From contig UQXZ01000003.1 of the NCBI GenBank assembly GCA_900545225.1, positions 1 through 64,000 on the forward strand: a DNA stretch of 64,000 nucleotides. The letters are read 5' to 3'. The DNA comes from an uncultured Eubacteriales bacterium. Its GTDB lineage: Bacteria; Bacillota; Clostridia; Lachnospirales; Lachnospiraceae. How positions within the stretch are numbered: position 1 is the stretch's first letter; each line of letters opens with the position of its first letter. A program made the position numbers and the translations under genes. Below are positions 51,663-60,849 of this stretch, piece by piece. A model generated the notes under the pieces. It was not told the DNA's origin, made no database searches, and saw only the letters and a list, made by a program, of their open reading frames with translations.

Positions 51663-51678
51663 GTTAGCTTCAGCTAAC
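51663..51678. promoter_or_regulatory. palindromic operator at the hydrogenase promoter
   Basis: GTTAGC-TTCA-GCTAAC, perfect. It directly abuts the -10 box, so it covers the transcription start. Same 6-4-6 motif as at 4000-4015 and 4142-4157. Confidence 0.65.
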
Positions 51679-51684
51679 AGTATA
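51679..51684 (-). promoter_or_regulatory. -10 box of the hydrogenase operon
   Basis: TATACT on the minus strand. No good -35 is visible at 16-18 bp spacing (TATTTA at best), so an activator may be needed. Confidence 0.5.
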
Positions 51685-52092
51685 TAATATTTATAAATTG
51701 TTAAATAAAGCGGCCAAAAAGTATAAAAAACGCCCTGATTTTGTGTACAATTTTCATTTGAAAATCCATTTTGTCAGGTCACTTAATTTAATAATGCCAA
51801 ACTTGTATTTTGATTAAGAATATATAAATTATTATTATTTACAGGGTTTATTCCTAATATTTTTAATTTTCGGCTGAATTTTGTGCTGATATGGGTGTTT
51901 ATTGTGTTTCTGCGTGAAAGTCTGAGGGCTTTTGGCGTGAAATTTGACCGTTTTTTGTAGTTATAAGATGCACGTTATCCACTTACATCATGCGAACTTT
52001 ATCCAACTGTGTTATATCCCGATTCACCCAACATAGGATCTGTAATTACCCGGAATTAATATAATCTGAATATGATATTTCATTTACCAATT

Positions 52093-52125
52093 AAAAAAGC
52101 GGGATATGATTTCCCATATCCCGCT
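52093..52125 (-). terminator. terminator of the ABC exporter operon
   Basis: AGCGGGATATG (52098-52108) pairs with CATATCCCGCT (52115-52125); six T follow on the minus strand. Confidence 0.92.
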
Positions 52126-52217
52126 CTCTTTATATATGTCTGAATATCTATATAAGACTATATCGTTATAATTCTATATCGATGCAGTTTTATAGCTTCA
52201 GCATTAATTATATCAAA

Positions 52218-54062
52218 TTATTCCTCTTCCTCAGAGAACTGAGAATTGTAAAGATCGGCATAGAAGCCGCCCTGTGCAAGAAGCTCATCGTGATTACCAT
52301 GCTCAACAATATCACCCTTATTAAGAACGAGGATCTGATCCGCATTTTTAATAGTAGATAATCTGTGAGCAATAACGAAGCTTGTTCTACCCTTCATAAG
52401 GTTATCCATGGCACTCTGGATAATTGCTTCTGTTCTTGTATCAACACTTGATGTAGCCTCATCGAGGATAAGCATTTTTCTGTCTGCAAGGAATGCTCTT
52501 GCAATTGTAAGGAGTTGCCTTTCACCAAGTGAAAGGTTACTTGCATCTTCATTTAATACAGTATTGTAACCATCAGGAAGGTTATTGATGAAGTGATCAG
52601 CATAAGCTGCCTTAGCTGCCTGAATAACCTCTTCATCAGTAGCATCTTCCCTGCCGTATCTTAAGTTCTCCATGATAGTTCCACCGAATAACCATGTATC
52701 CTGAAGAACCATACCGAATTCACTTCTTACTTCAGATCTGTCAACCTTGCCGATGTCCACGCCATCAATCTTAATTGAACCGCCATTGAGATCATAGAAT
52801 CTCATAAGAAGTTTAACTAATGTAGTCTTACCTGCACCTGTAGGTCCAACGATAGCTACCTTATTGTGTGGCTGTGCTGTAAATGTAAAGTCGTTAATGA
52901 TTGTCTGACCTTCAACATATCCGAAACGAACATGCTCAAACTCAACTTTTCCTTCGATTTTCTCAGGAAGTGCAATTGGGTTTTCAACAACTTTTTCATC
53001 AGGTTCATCAATGAACTGGAATACTCGCTCAGCAGCCGCTGCCATAGTCTGAACCTGAGTCATAACCTGTGACATCTGCTGAATTGGCTGAGCAAGGTTT
53101 CTTACGTACTGGATAAATGCCTGAATATCACCGATTCTAATTGTACCGTTGATGGCAAGCATACTACCAAAGATAGCTACGGCAACATATGCCACATTTC
53201 CTATAGTAAATGTTATAGGCTGCATAAGTCCTGAGATAAACTGTGACTTCCATGCAGATGTGTACATTGTCTTGTTTTCTTCTTTGAAGTCCTTGATTAC
53301 ATCTTCTTCCTTATTGAAAGCAGTAACTACGAGATGACCTGCATAGTTTTCTTCAACCTGTCCGTTTAATGAAGCGAGGTGCTGCTGCTGTGCAATAAAG
53401 TGCTTCTGTGATTTCTTAACTGTAAGTGTAATTAATCCAAATGATACAGGAATCATAACTACAGCTATTAATGTAAGAAGTGGATTAATTGTAAGCATCA
53501 TTACAACTACACCGATAATTGTAGCAATAGATGTAACAATTGTAGAAATACTCTGATTTAATGCCTGACCAAGAGTATCAACGTCGTTAGTAATGGCAGA
53601 TAAAATATCACCGTGCTTACGACTTTCAAAGTAGCTCATTGGAAGCTTATTTAACTTAACAGAAATATCCTTACGCATTTTAAATGTAAGATTCTGTGCA
53701 ATATGTGTCATAAGTAAGCTGGCCAGAAATGAGAACAGCGCACCTATTGAGTAAATAATCAATACAGTGATAAGTATTCTTCCGATTGTATCGAAGTCCA
53801 TTCCGCCGTTACCTGACATTTTGGCAGAAAGGCCTGAAGCAAGTTCAGAAGTAGCATTACCGAGGATTTTAGGTCCTACAACGAAGAAGACCGTACTGAT
53901 GGCTGAAAAAGCAAATGAAACAATAATCATTACTCTGTACACGCCCATGTATTTGAACAGACGTCCTATTGACTTCCAGAAGTTATCTGCTTTCTGGCCA
54001 GGTCCCTGGTGACCAAATGGTCCGCCGCCACCGCCGGGTCTTTTATGTCCGTTATCAGCCAT
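52218..54062 (-). CDS. ABC exporter half-transporter (subunit 2)
   Basis: 614 aa, type IV exporter: a Gly/Pro/His-rich N-terminus (HKRPGGGGGPFGHQGPGQK), six helices, then an ATPase domain with Walker A GPTGAGKTT, signature NLSLGERQLLTIARA and Walker B ILDEATSSVDTRTE, and H-loop AHRLST. Its ATG overlaps the stop of the partner gene (TAATG), so the two make a heterodimer like YfmC-type or BmrCD exporters. The substrate is unknown; control by MarR suggests a toxic or signalling compound. Confidence 0.92.
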   Translation of the reverse strand: MADNGHKRPGGGGGPFGHQGPGQKADNFWKSIGRLFKYMGVYRVMIIVSFAFSAISTVFFVVGPKILGNATSELASGLSAKMSGNGGMDFDTIGRILITVLIIYSIGALFSFLASLLMTHIAQNLTFKMRKDISVKLNKLPMSYFESRKHGDILSAITNDVDTLGQALNQSISTIVTSIATIIGVVVMMLTINPLLTLIAVVMIPVSFGLITLTVKKSQKHFIAQQQHLASLNGQVEENYAGHLVVTAFNKEEDVIKDFKEENKTMYTSAWKSQFISGLMQPITFTIGNVAYVAVAIFGSMLAINGTIRIGDIQAFIQYVRNLAQPIQQMSQVMTQVQTMAAAAERVFQFIDEPDEKVVENPIALPEKIEGKVEFEHVRFGYVEGQTIINDFTFTAQPHNKVAIVGPTGAGKTTLVKLLMRFYDLNGGSIKIDGVDIGKVDRSEVRSEFGMVLQDTWLFGGTIMENLRYGREDATDEEVIQAAKAAYADHFINNLPDGYNTVLNEDASNLSLGERQLLTIARAFLADRKMLILDEATSSVDTRTEAIIQSAMDNLMKGRTSFVIAHRLSTIKNADQILVLNKGDIVEHGNHDELLAQGGFYADLYNSQFSEEEE

Positions 54063-56296
54063 TATTCAGCCACCTCCTTTCCGTAAAGCTCTTCCTTAGA
54101 TAACTGTGACTCAGCAATTTCTCTATATGTGTCACAGTTCTTTAATAACTCTTCATGAGTTCCGATTCCCTTAATAATACCTTCATCAAGTACGATAATC
54201 TGATCTGCATCAATGATTGTTCCTACTCTCTGTGCAACGATAATAAATGTAGAATCCTTAACTTCCTTCGCAAGAGTTTCTCTAAGGATCTTATCAGTCT
54301 TCATATCAAGAGCTGAAAAGCTGTCGTCAAATAAAAGTATTTTCGGATGCTTAGCAAGTGCTCTTGCAATCTGCAGTCTCTGGTTCTGACCACCGGATAC
54401 GTTAGTACCACCCTGAGAAATAGGAGAATTGTACTTATCCTCTTTACTCTCAATAAATTCCTTAGCCTGTGCAATTTCAGCTGCCTTTTCAATTTCAGCC
54501 TGAGTTGCATCATCATTTCCATATGAAATATTTGAAGCAATTGTTCCTGAGAAAAGGATTCTCTTCTGAGGTACATATCCGATTGCCTGTCTTAATGACT
54601 TAATCTCAATATCCTTAACATTAATACCGTCTATAGTTACTTCACCATGTGTAGTGTCATAAAGTCTTGGTATTAACTGAAGAAGTGTTGTTTTACCACA
54701 TCCTGTACTACCGATGATTGCTGTTGTCTTACCAGGCTCTGCCTTAAAGCTTATACCCTTAAGAACTTCGTCTTCATCAGCACCATCGTAGGCAAAGTCA
54801 ACATTTTTAAATTCTACAACGCCCTCAGGATTCTTAAGTTCAACTGCATTATCTGCGTTTTTGATTGAAGATTCTGTAGTAATAACTTCATCAATTCTGC
54901 CGGATGCTACCATTGCTCTCGGAACAATAAGCGCAAGCATTGTAAGCATAAGGAATGACATTACAATAAGCATTGAGTATGTGATAAATGATGTCATCTG
55001 ACCAATCTGTAATGCACCTTCATCAATCTTATGTCCACCAACCCAGATGATTAAGATAGACATACCAAGCATGAGGAACATAAGAATTGGCATAAGGAAT
55101 GACATTACTCTGCCTATAAAGAGCTGTGTCTTGAAAAGATCCTTATTAGCCTTTTCAAATCTCGCCTCTTCCTTCTTCTCAGTATTAAATGCTCTGATTA
55201 CAGGCATACCTGTAAGAATTTCTCTTGAAATTCTGTTTACGTTATCAACGAGCTTCTGAACGCTCTTAAACTTAGGAACCGCTATGCCCATAAGTACAAA
55301 CAGAATACCTAATATTAACGCAACAGCAAGACCGATAATCCAGCCCATTCCTGATCCTGTAAGAACTACCTGTATGATACCTGCAATGGCAAGTATTGGT
55401 GAGTAAAGTGCTATTCTAAGTATCAGTGTTGTGGACTGCTGGATCTGCTGAATATCGTTAGTTGTTCTTGTAATAAGTGAAGCTGCAGAGAATTTCTCAA
55501 TTTCAGAGTTAGAGAATCTCATAACATTTTCATATGTCTGCTCTCTTAAATCTCTACCTACAGCCGCACCTACCTTAGCAGCAAGAAGGGCATTTATAAT
55601 CATTGCAACAGCCATAACAGCTACTATAATAATCATAATTCCGCCATTTACCCATAAGAATCTCTGCTGGATGGCATCAGTGTCAACTCCTGCCATCTGA
55701 TCCATCTTCTTGGCATATGCGATTCCCATAGAATTTTTAATGGAGTCTCCAAGCTCATCTAACTTAGAGCTAAGCTCATCCTTCATAGAAATGAGATTAT
55801 CTGAATTCATAAGGCCTGCCTGTGTCATGTTTACAACAATAGGTCTTAAGTCTGCCGGGAACTCTGTAATTCCAAGCATTGCAGCATCAATCTTTGTCTG
55901 ACTGCCCTCCTGATTCATCATCTTCTCAAATGTTTCTTCATCTACACTTGAAAGCTGATTATTCATAATTAAAGCGCCTGAAAGCTCACTGTCTAAATTG
56001 TTGAGCTCGTCTTTGCTTAGCGCTTTAAGCTCATACACATCTCCATTTTCTGTGTATGAATTTTCCCATAACTGCTTTTCATCATCATCCATAAACAGCC
56101 GGGCATATCCGTATTCTTCTTTTGTTATCTTTTCCGGAACAATATGTTCTATACCACTGTTCTGTATACCTGTATCTATTATCTTAGATGTATAACTTGG
56201 CAGTGTAATATCACAAATTGCCTCGATGATAAGGAAAATAATAATGAAAATAACTGATACCTTATATTTTCCTAATGATTTCATCCATCGTTTCAT
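54062..56296 (-). CDS. ABC exporter half-transporter (subunit 1)
   Basis: 744 aa from the ATG at 56296 (GAGGT 5 nt upstream; a TTG ten codons earlier is rejected). Between TM1 and TM2 it has an insertion of about 150 residues facing outward, as in BmrD-type subunits. ATPase: Walker A GSTGCGKTT, signature VSGGQNQRLQIARA (NVSGG), Walker B LLFDDSFSALDMKTD. Here the catalytic Glu is replaced by Asp-Ser (FDDSFS), so this half is a degenerate ATP site, typical of asymmetric heterodimers in which only one site hydrolyses. Confidence 0.92.
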   Translation of the reverse strand: MKRWMKSLGKYKVSVIFIIIFLIIEAICDITLPSYTSKIIDTGIQNSGIEHIVPEKITKEEYGYARLFMDDDEKQLWENSYTENGDVYELKALSKDELNNLDSELSGALIMNNQLSSVDEETFEKMMNQEGSQTKIDAAMLGITEFPADLRPIVVNMTQAGLMNSDNLISMKDELSSKLDELGDSIKNSMGIAYAKKMDQMAGVDTDAIQQRFLWVNGGIMIIIVAVMAVAMIINALLAAKVGAAVGRDLREQTYENVMRFSNSEIEKFSAASLITRTTNDIQQIQQSTTLILRIALYSPILAIAGIIQVVLTGSGMGWIIGLAVALILGILFVLMGIAVPKFKSVQKLVDNVNRISREILTGMPVIRAFNTEKKEEARFEKANKDLFKTQLFIGRVMSFLMPILMFLMLGMSILIIWVGGHKIDEGALQIGQMTSFITYSMLIVMSFLMLTMLALIVPRAMVASGRIDEVITTESSIKNADNAVELKNPEGVVEFKNVDFAYDGADEDEVLKGISFKAEPGKTTAIIGSTGCGKTTLLQLIPRLYDTTHGEVTIDGINVKDIEIKSLRQAIGYVPQKRILFSGTIASNISYGNDDATQAEIEKAAEIAQAKEFIESKEDKYNSPISQGGTNVSGGQNQRLQIARALAKHPKILLFDDSFSALDMKTDKILRETLAKEVKDSTFIIVAQRVGTIIDADQIIVLDEGIIKGIGTHEELLKNCDTYREIAESQLSKEELYGKEVAE

Positions 56297-56330
56297 TTTT
56301 ACCTCTTGTTTTCGCTCTAATAGCAAGTAA

Positions 56331-56816
56331 TTAAAAAGTCGAATCTATTTCCTGTTTGTCAAGAACATCTGCTAAAGCATTTATTTCTTCAGTTAAATGC
56401 TTTGCGCGTTCCATTCCGTATTCTTCGTATACTCTGTCCCATAATTCCTCCATGGATAATTCGAACTTTCTTACTTTTTCATACCCCTTTTCCGTCAGTA
56501 CAACATACTTTTTCCTTGCATCGCCCGGATCCGTTGTCCTTTGGATATATCCTACGGATTCAAGATTTTTCAACGATCTGGAAATGGCGGTAGGCAGTAC
56601 TCCTCCATGAACATTTTCTCTCAGCTCACTTACGCTTACAGGTTTCATTTCTGAAAAGCTATGAAACTCACTGCCGTTAATAGTGTGATATATAGTCATA
56701 AAGAAATATACATCCGCAGGTGTTATATCCGTAAAAATGGAGTATATCTTTTTATGATTCGGTTGCAGTCTCTTAAGAGCTCTTATTAAGCTAATGTGTC
56801 TGTCAAAATCGTTCAT
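56331..56816 (-). CDS. MarR-family transcriptional regulator
   Basis: 161 aa from ATG 56816 (GGAGG 5 nt upstream). Winged helix with SVSELRENVHGGVLPTAISRSLKNLESVGYIQR (helix-turn-helix) and the wing TTDPGDARKKYVVLTEKG. Dimerisation helices at both ends. It precedes the ABC exporter genes by 34 bp, so it probably represses its own operon and releases it when a ligand, possibly an exported drug, binds. Triple 13-bp repeats sit over its promoter. Confidence 0.93.
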   Translation of the reverse strand: MNDFDRHISLIRALKRLQPNHKKIYSIFTDITPADVYFFMTIYHTINGSEFHSFSEMKPVSVSELRENVHGGVLPTAISRSLKNLESVGYIQRTTDPGDARKKYVVLTEKGYEKVRKFELSMEELWDRVYEEYGMERAKHLTEEINALADVLDKQEIDSTF

Positions 56817-56848
56817 TATTTCCTCCTTTCCCAAAATATTCAACACAA

Positions 56849-56887
56849 GTTACTTAACTTTGTTACTTAACTTTGTTAATTAACTGT
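56849..56887. promoter_or_regulatory. three tandem 13-bp repeats, probable MarR operator
   Basis: GTTACTTAACTTT at 56849-56861 and 56862-56874, then GTTAATTAACTGT at 56875-56887. The array starts 6 bp downstream of the -10 box and covers the transcription start. Confidence 0.7.
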
Positions 56888-56892
56888 GTAAT

Positions 56893-56921
56893 ATATTATC
56901 ACACGGTAAATTTAAAGTAAA
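56893..56921 (-). promoter_or_regulatory. promoter of the marR-ABC exporter operon
   Basis: Minus strand TTTACT (56916-56921), 17 bp, TAATAT (56893-56898). Confidence 0.7.
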
Positions 56922-57041
56922 GATGAGGTTGCGATTTATGCCTCTTTGTAAAGGAAATGCAGCTCTAAGGAAAAAGTGGAAAATGATATGGTTTCGGGTA
57001 TGATAAAAAACGTAATGTGTTTCCAATGTGAACTACGAAAC

Positions 57042-57119
57042 CAATATAGTTTGAGACATGGAATACATATGAAATAAAAACAATATAGTTTGGGACATAA
57101 AATAAAGATGCAATAAAAA
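57042..57119. repeat. two tandem copies of a 39-bp repeat
   Basis: Copies start at 57042 and 57081, both beginning CAATATAGTTTG and ending in an AATAAAAA run; about 80 percent alike by eye. Confidence 0.65.
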
Positions 57120-57196
57120 ACATGTGCAATGACAGAGTCTGTTTTACGTAAATTCCATAAACAGACTCTGTAAAATACCATTACACACGTTTTTTA
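57114..57196 (-). terminator. terminator of the asparaginase gene
   Basis: A perfect 13-bp stem ACAGAGTCTGTTT/AAACAGACTCTGT (57132-57144 with 57159-57171) inside an outer AAAAAACATGTG/CACACGTTTTTT arm pair. T runs on both sides. Confidence 0.85.
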
Positions 57197-57279
57197 TATG
57201 CTTTATTCAGTTTTAAATTTCTAATTTAATTACAGATATGTATTTAATTATGCATATGATTGCATGCTAATTTTGCTAT

Positions 57280-58428
57280 TTATTCAGCTTCATTAAGTAA
57301 TACATTTACATATGCAGCTTCCGGAGATAAATCATACAACTGAATAAATTCTGTACTCTTCAATTTAGTTGTACTTCCGTACTCACCTGCTTTTTCATGC
57401 TTTGAAGATGCAAGGTAAACTGTTACATTTGCCTCGTTACATCTTTTAATAAATTTGAAAAGATCTGTTCCGTCACCCTCTACACAGAATGTTCCACAGT
57501 GATATCCGTATAACAACACAGCTTTAAGGTTTGAAATATTTATACAGTCGTAATTAAATCCAGGCACCTGCTTGAGGTAAAGCACGTTGTCGCCGAGCTT
57601 CTTCTCACCCTTAAATACCTGCTCAAAGATTTCCTCCGAGACATTTGGTTCACATGTATTAACATGGTCGCTGTTTAATTCCAGATAGAAGTCTTCATTT
57701 CCAAAATATGTATTGTCCATCCATTCCATAGGATTGTCACCGTCAAGGAACATTACATTTGTTTTATTGAAGTATAAGAATCCGAATTCCTCATCTCCAT
57801 AGATACCATAAACATCATTTAATGTATCAGCCTCTGTAACTTCCACCCCTCTGTGAACTACTGAGCCATAAATATCTCCGCCGTCAACAACAAATACATC
57901 CATAAGCATTTCTGCAAATTCTTTATTATCAGAATTCTTATTGCAAATAAATGTATCTATTATTCCGACACCTGAAGCAAAGTTATATACACCATCAGAG
58001 CCCGGTACTCCAAGTGGTAACATAGTGCCTACAACAACCAGTGGAATCTCCAGCCTTCCCTTTAACACGCTTCCAAGTAGAGCAGATGTGTATGGGATTG
58101 TGTCAGAACCATGAGTGATTATAATTCCGTTGTATTTTGACTGATCAATGTTAGCAACTTCTGTTAATAAAGCATTTAAATAAGAAACTGTTGAGTTTTC
58201 GCTTAATATGGAAAAGCTCTCTCTGACTTCAAATCTGTCTGTAACGTCTGTGTCACTGTCATTATTCTGTGCTGTATGATCAGGCTTTGTACATTTTAAT
58301 TCCTTTTCATACAGTTCTTTATATTTTTCCACTACCATGCATTTTGAACTGTTATCAATATCGATACTTCCGTTCTTAATGCAGCTTCCGATAGTACCGC
58401 CCGTAAGTATAACCAAAATATCTTTCAT
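57280..58428 (-). CDS. asparaginase / glutaminase family protein
   Basis: 382 aa. The two catalytic signatures are present: LTGGTIGS at residues 8-15 (nucleophile Thr) and IITHGSDTIPYTSALL near 100. Hydrolyses asparagine to aspartate and ammonia; no signal peptide, so a cytosolic enzyme. It is longer than typical (about 330 aa), with an insertion at 30-65 (TKPDHTAQNNDSDTDVTDR) and a Cys-rich stretch near residue 320 (GYHCGTFCVEGDG). Single-gene unit. Confidence 0.88.
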   Translation of the reverse strand: MKDILVILTGGTIGSCIKNGSIDIDNSSKCMVVEKYKELYEKELKCTKPDHTAQNNDSDTDVTDRFEVRESFSILSENSTVSYLNALLTEVANIDQSKYNGIIITHGSDTIPYTSALLGSVLKGRLEIPLVVVGTMLPLGVPGSDGVYNFASGVGIIDTFICNKNSDNKEFAEMLMDVFVVDGGDIYGSVVHRGVEVTEADTLNDVYGIYGDEEFGFLYFNKTNVMFLDGDNPMEWMDNTYFGNEDFYLELNSDHVNTCEPNVSEEIFEQVFKGEKKLGDNVLYLKQVPGFNYDCINISNLKAVLLYGYHCGTFCVEGDGTDLFKFIKRCNEANVTVYLASSKHEKAGEYGSTTKLKSTEFIQLYDLSPEAAYVNVLLNEAE

Positions 58429-58463
58429 ATAATTCTCCGCTATTTTCTGCCTGGGTTAAATTG

Positions 58464-58536
58464 TAAAAACACCCTGCCACTCCTCCATGATACTTTGTCG
58501 TTCAACCCGAAAAATATCATATTGAATGGCAGGGTG
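58464..58536 (-). terminator. terminator of the Na/phosphate symporter gene
   Basis: CACCCTGCCA (58470-58479) pairs with TGGCAGGGTG (58527-58536) with further pairing inside (CATGATA/TATCAT), followed by TTTTT on the minus strand. Confidence 0.85.
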
Positions 58537-58594
58537 ATTTTATTTATGTAATGTACTTATGCAATCCGCTTTAAGTAATACACTATATGAGTCT

Positions 58595-60424
58595 TTATGA
58601 CTTTTCACCTATTGCAGGCTGTGCTTCTACAGGTTCTTTTTCAAACTCATGAAGTCTGTATTTATCAGCATAGAACGTTACATCTCTCTGGAATTCATCA
58701 GAATCAGATTTCTTAACTGCTTCAATATATTCATGCATATCAAGTGATAAATCACCCTTAGCAACTTCAATTGTTGCAATAGCAATGTTAGAACAGTGAG
58801 CTGCAACTCTTTCAAGATAAATATTTAAATCTGAGAGAATGAAGCTTGTAACCATTGTACAGTTACCTGTTGTAAGGTATTTAACTCTTCTTTCACGAAG
58901 CTTAATACTGAGACCCTTGATAACTTCTTCAAGAGGTTCAACTCTCTTGGCAACCATAACATCACCTGTTACAAGTCCGTTATGTGTGGTTTCAAGGATA
59001 TCTCTTATGGCATTTTCAAATACAAGCATGTCTGAAACAATCTCAGGTGAGAAGTTTTCTTTCTTCTCATGAATCTCCTTAGCTGATAACATAATATTCT
59101 CAGAGTGGTCTGAGATACGCTCAAGATCGGCAATCATACGAAGCATAACGCCAACCTTGTCAGCCTGCTTATTATTTAATTCCTTAGCACTTATCTTAAG
59201 TAAGAATGTACCGAGCTTATCTTCATACTTATCAACCTGTGTCTCCATAATCGTTACACGGTTGGCCTGTTCTTCATCGTAATTGTGAAGAAGTGAAAGA
59301 GCAATATTCATACTCTCCTTAGCTGTCTCACTCATTTTAACTGTTACTTCAAATGCCTGATCAACAGCTGCTGCAGGCTGATTGAGGAAAATGTCGTTAA
59401 TCTTTGAAAGATTCTGAGCTAATTCCTCATCTGCCTCTTCCTCAATTGTAGCTTTGCCACGTACAGTTCTGCATGCAAGTTTAACAAGAAGCTTTCTGTT
59501 GGGAAGAAGAATTGCAGTTGTAAGTAAGTTAAAGAATGTATGGAATATGGCAATTCCAATAGGTGTAGCCGCCTCACCAAGGAATGCAAACGGATGGAAT
59601 GCATTGATGGTGTAGAAACCGGCCATAAATATCACCGTACCTATGATGTTAAAGTACAGGTGAATGAACGCCGCTCGCTTCGCATTCTTGGATGTTCCGA
59701 TACTTGAAATAAGAGTTGTAACGCAAGTACCGATGTTCTGACCCATGATAATAGGAAGAACTGCTGAATAAGGTATTGTTCCTGTAAGAATCAATGCCTG
59801 TAAAATACCCACAGAAGCAGATGAACTCTGAATAGCCGCAGTAATAACAGCACCGGCAAGAACTCCAAGTATAGGATTAGAGAACATTAATAACAGGTTG
59901 GTAAAGTTCGGATCATCAGCTAAAGGCTTAACAGCGTCTGACATGAAATCCATACCTATAAGAAGTAAACCTAAACCAAAGAGAACCTTACCAATTGTGT
60001 GAAGCTTCTCTTTCTTTAAGAATACAAGCATTATTACGCCGATCATTGCCATAAGAGGGGCAAATGTAGAAGGCTTAAGTGCTGTAATAATTGGATTATC
60101 ACCACTAAGACCTGTTAAACTCAGAATCCATGACGTAACAGTAGTACCGATGTTGGCACCCATGATAACACCGGCAGCCTGTTCAAGCTGAAGTGTTGCC
60201 GAGTTAACGAAACCTACTACCATAACGGTTGTAGCGGATGAAGACTGAATTACTGCTGTAATACCTAAACCAAGAAGAACCGCCATAAAAGGATTAGACG
60301 TAATCTTCTCCATAGATCCTACAAGCTTACCGCCACCTGATTGGAGACCTTCTCCCATGAGATGCATACCGTAAAGGAACATTGCAAGCCCCCCCAGCAT
60401 TGCTATCCATCCAAAAATGTCCAT
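58595..60424 (-). CDS. Na/phosphate cotransporter family protein with PhoU-like tail
   Basis: 609 aa from ATG 60424 (GAGGT 6 nt upstream). Two inverted membrane repeats each carry the QSSSA motif (ITAVIQSSSATTVMVVGFVNSA and AITAAIQSSSASVGILQALILTG), the substrate site of NptA/SLC34-type Na/Pi symporters. The cytosolic C-terminal 220 residues are helical and PhoU-like (DRLEDKL-type three-helix bundles, IADLERISDHSENI). It imports phosphate with sodium, or works with the Pi regulation system. Confidence 0.92.
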   Translation of the reverse strand: MDIFGWIAMLGGLAMFLYGMHLMGEGLQSGGGKLVGSMEKITSNPFMAVLLGLGITAVIQSSSATTVMVVGFVNSATLQLEQAAGVIMGANIGTTVTSWILSLTGLSGDNPIITALKPSTFAPLMAMIGVIMLVFLKKEKLHTIGKVLFGLGLLLIGMDFMSDAVKPLADDPNFTNLLLMFSNPILGVLAGAVITAAIQSSSASVGILQALILTGTIPYSAVLPIIMGQNIGTCVTTLISSIGTSKNAKRAAFIHLYFNIIGTVIFMAGFYTINAFHPFAFLGEAATPIGIAIFHTFFNLLTTAILLPNRKLLVKLACRTVRGKATIEEEADEELAQNLSKINDIFLNQPAAAVDQAFEVTVKMSETAKESMNIALSLLHNYDEEQANRVTIMETQVDKYEDKLGTFLLKISAKELNNKQADKVGVMLRMIADLERISDHSENIMLSAKEIHEKKENFSPEIVSDMLVFENAIRDILETTHNGLVTGDVMVAKRVEPLEEVIKGLSIKLRERRVKYLTTGNCTMVTSFILSDLNIYLERVAAHCSNIAIATIEVAKGDLSLDMHEYIEAVKKSDSDEFQRDVTFYADKYRLHEFEKEPVEAQPAIGEKS

Positions 60425-60609
60425 GAAATACCTCTTTTTTAAGATTATCAAGTTCCAATTAAAAACAACTTTTTAAGTTTATATGATTTATTTAAAAAAT
60501 ACTATTAATATAATAAGTTAAAATTTATAAATAGTTTATAAAATTAAAAAAAATTATTATTCTATATTCCGTACTATAGATTTATACAGCTGTATATTCA
60601 TTATAGAAA
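60425..60609. other. AT-rich spacer with palindrome
   Basis: TATACAGCTGTATA, a perfect 14-bp palindrome, lies at 60583-60596, 14 bp after the stop of the amphipathic protein gene. No terminator recognised. Confidence 0.45.
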
Positions 60610-60849
60610 TTACTTTTTCATGCTTTTGATTTTTTCGCTTGTTTTTTCAATAATTTCTTCTGTTTTTTCCTTTGCTTCTTCAAGGCCCTTTTCAGCTGCA
60701 CTCTTAGCCTTTTTAAGACCACTCGCAGCAGCTTCCTTTGCAACCTCGAATCCCTTAGCTGTAGCGTCAACAGCATTTTCTAAGCCGTCCTTTGCAGCTT
60801 CCTTAGCAATTCCTAAACCGATTTCTGCTTTTTCTTTAAGTCCTGACAT
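60610..60849 (-). CDS. small amphipathic repeat protein
   Basis: 79 aa, Lys/Glu/Ala-rich with an 11-residue periodicity (GLGIAKEAAKD, AVDATAKGFEVAKEAAASGL, AKSAAEKGLEEAKEKTEE). It should form one long amphipathic helix, like LEA-type or apolipoprotein-like proteins that coat membranes or protect proteins during stress. No Cys, Trp or signal peptide. GGAGG site is 7 nt before the ATG. Family unknown. Confidence 0.8.
   Translation of the reverse strand: MSGLKEKAEIGLGIAKEAAKDGLENAVDATAKGFEVAKEAAASGLKKAKSAAEKGLEEAKEKTEEIIEKTSEKIKSMKK

Larger units (their letters stand above)
51522..52217. other. intergenic region between the hydrogenase operon and ABC exporter operon
   Basis: Holds the hydrogenase promoter/operator (51663-51684) and the exporter terminator (52093-52125). 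In the 400 bp between them I see no gene or other element. Confidence 0.65.
56922..57279. other. intergenic region between asparaginase and marR
   Basis: No credible gene. It has a 39-bp tandem repeat at 57042-57119 and the asparaginase terminator at 57114-57196. An 81-codon open frame on the minus strand covers the repeats and is rejected. Confidence 0.6.

Noticed and set aside
51698..51704. TTGTTAA, a half of a Rex-type redox operator, upstream of the hydrogenase -10 box
   Set aside because: The second half (TTAACAA after four bases) is absent, so it does not fit the Rex consensus.
56936..57181. 81-codon open frame in the spacer after asparaginase
   Set aside because: It is composed of the tandem repeat and the terminator; Phe/Cys/Tyr-rich, with no ribosome binding site.
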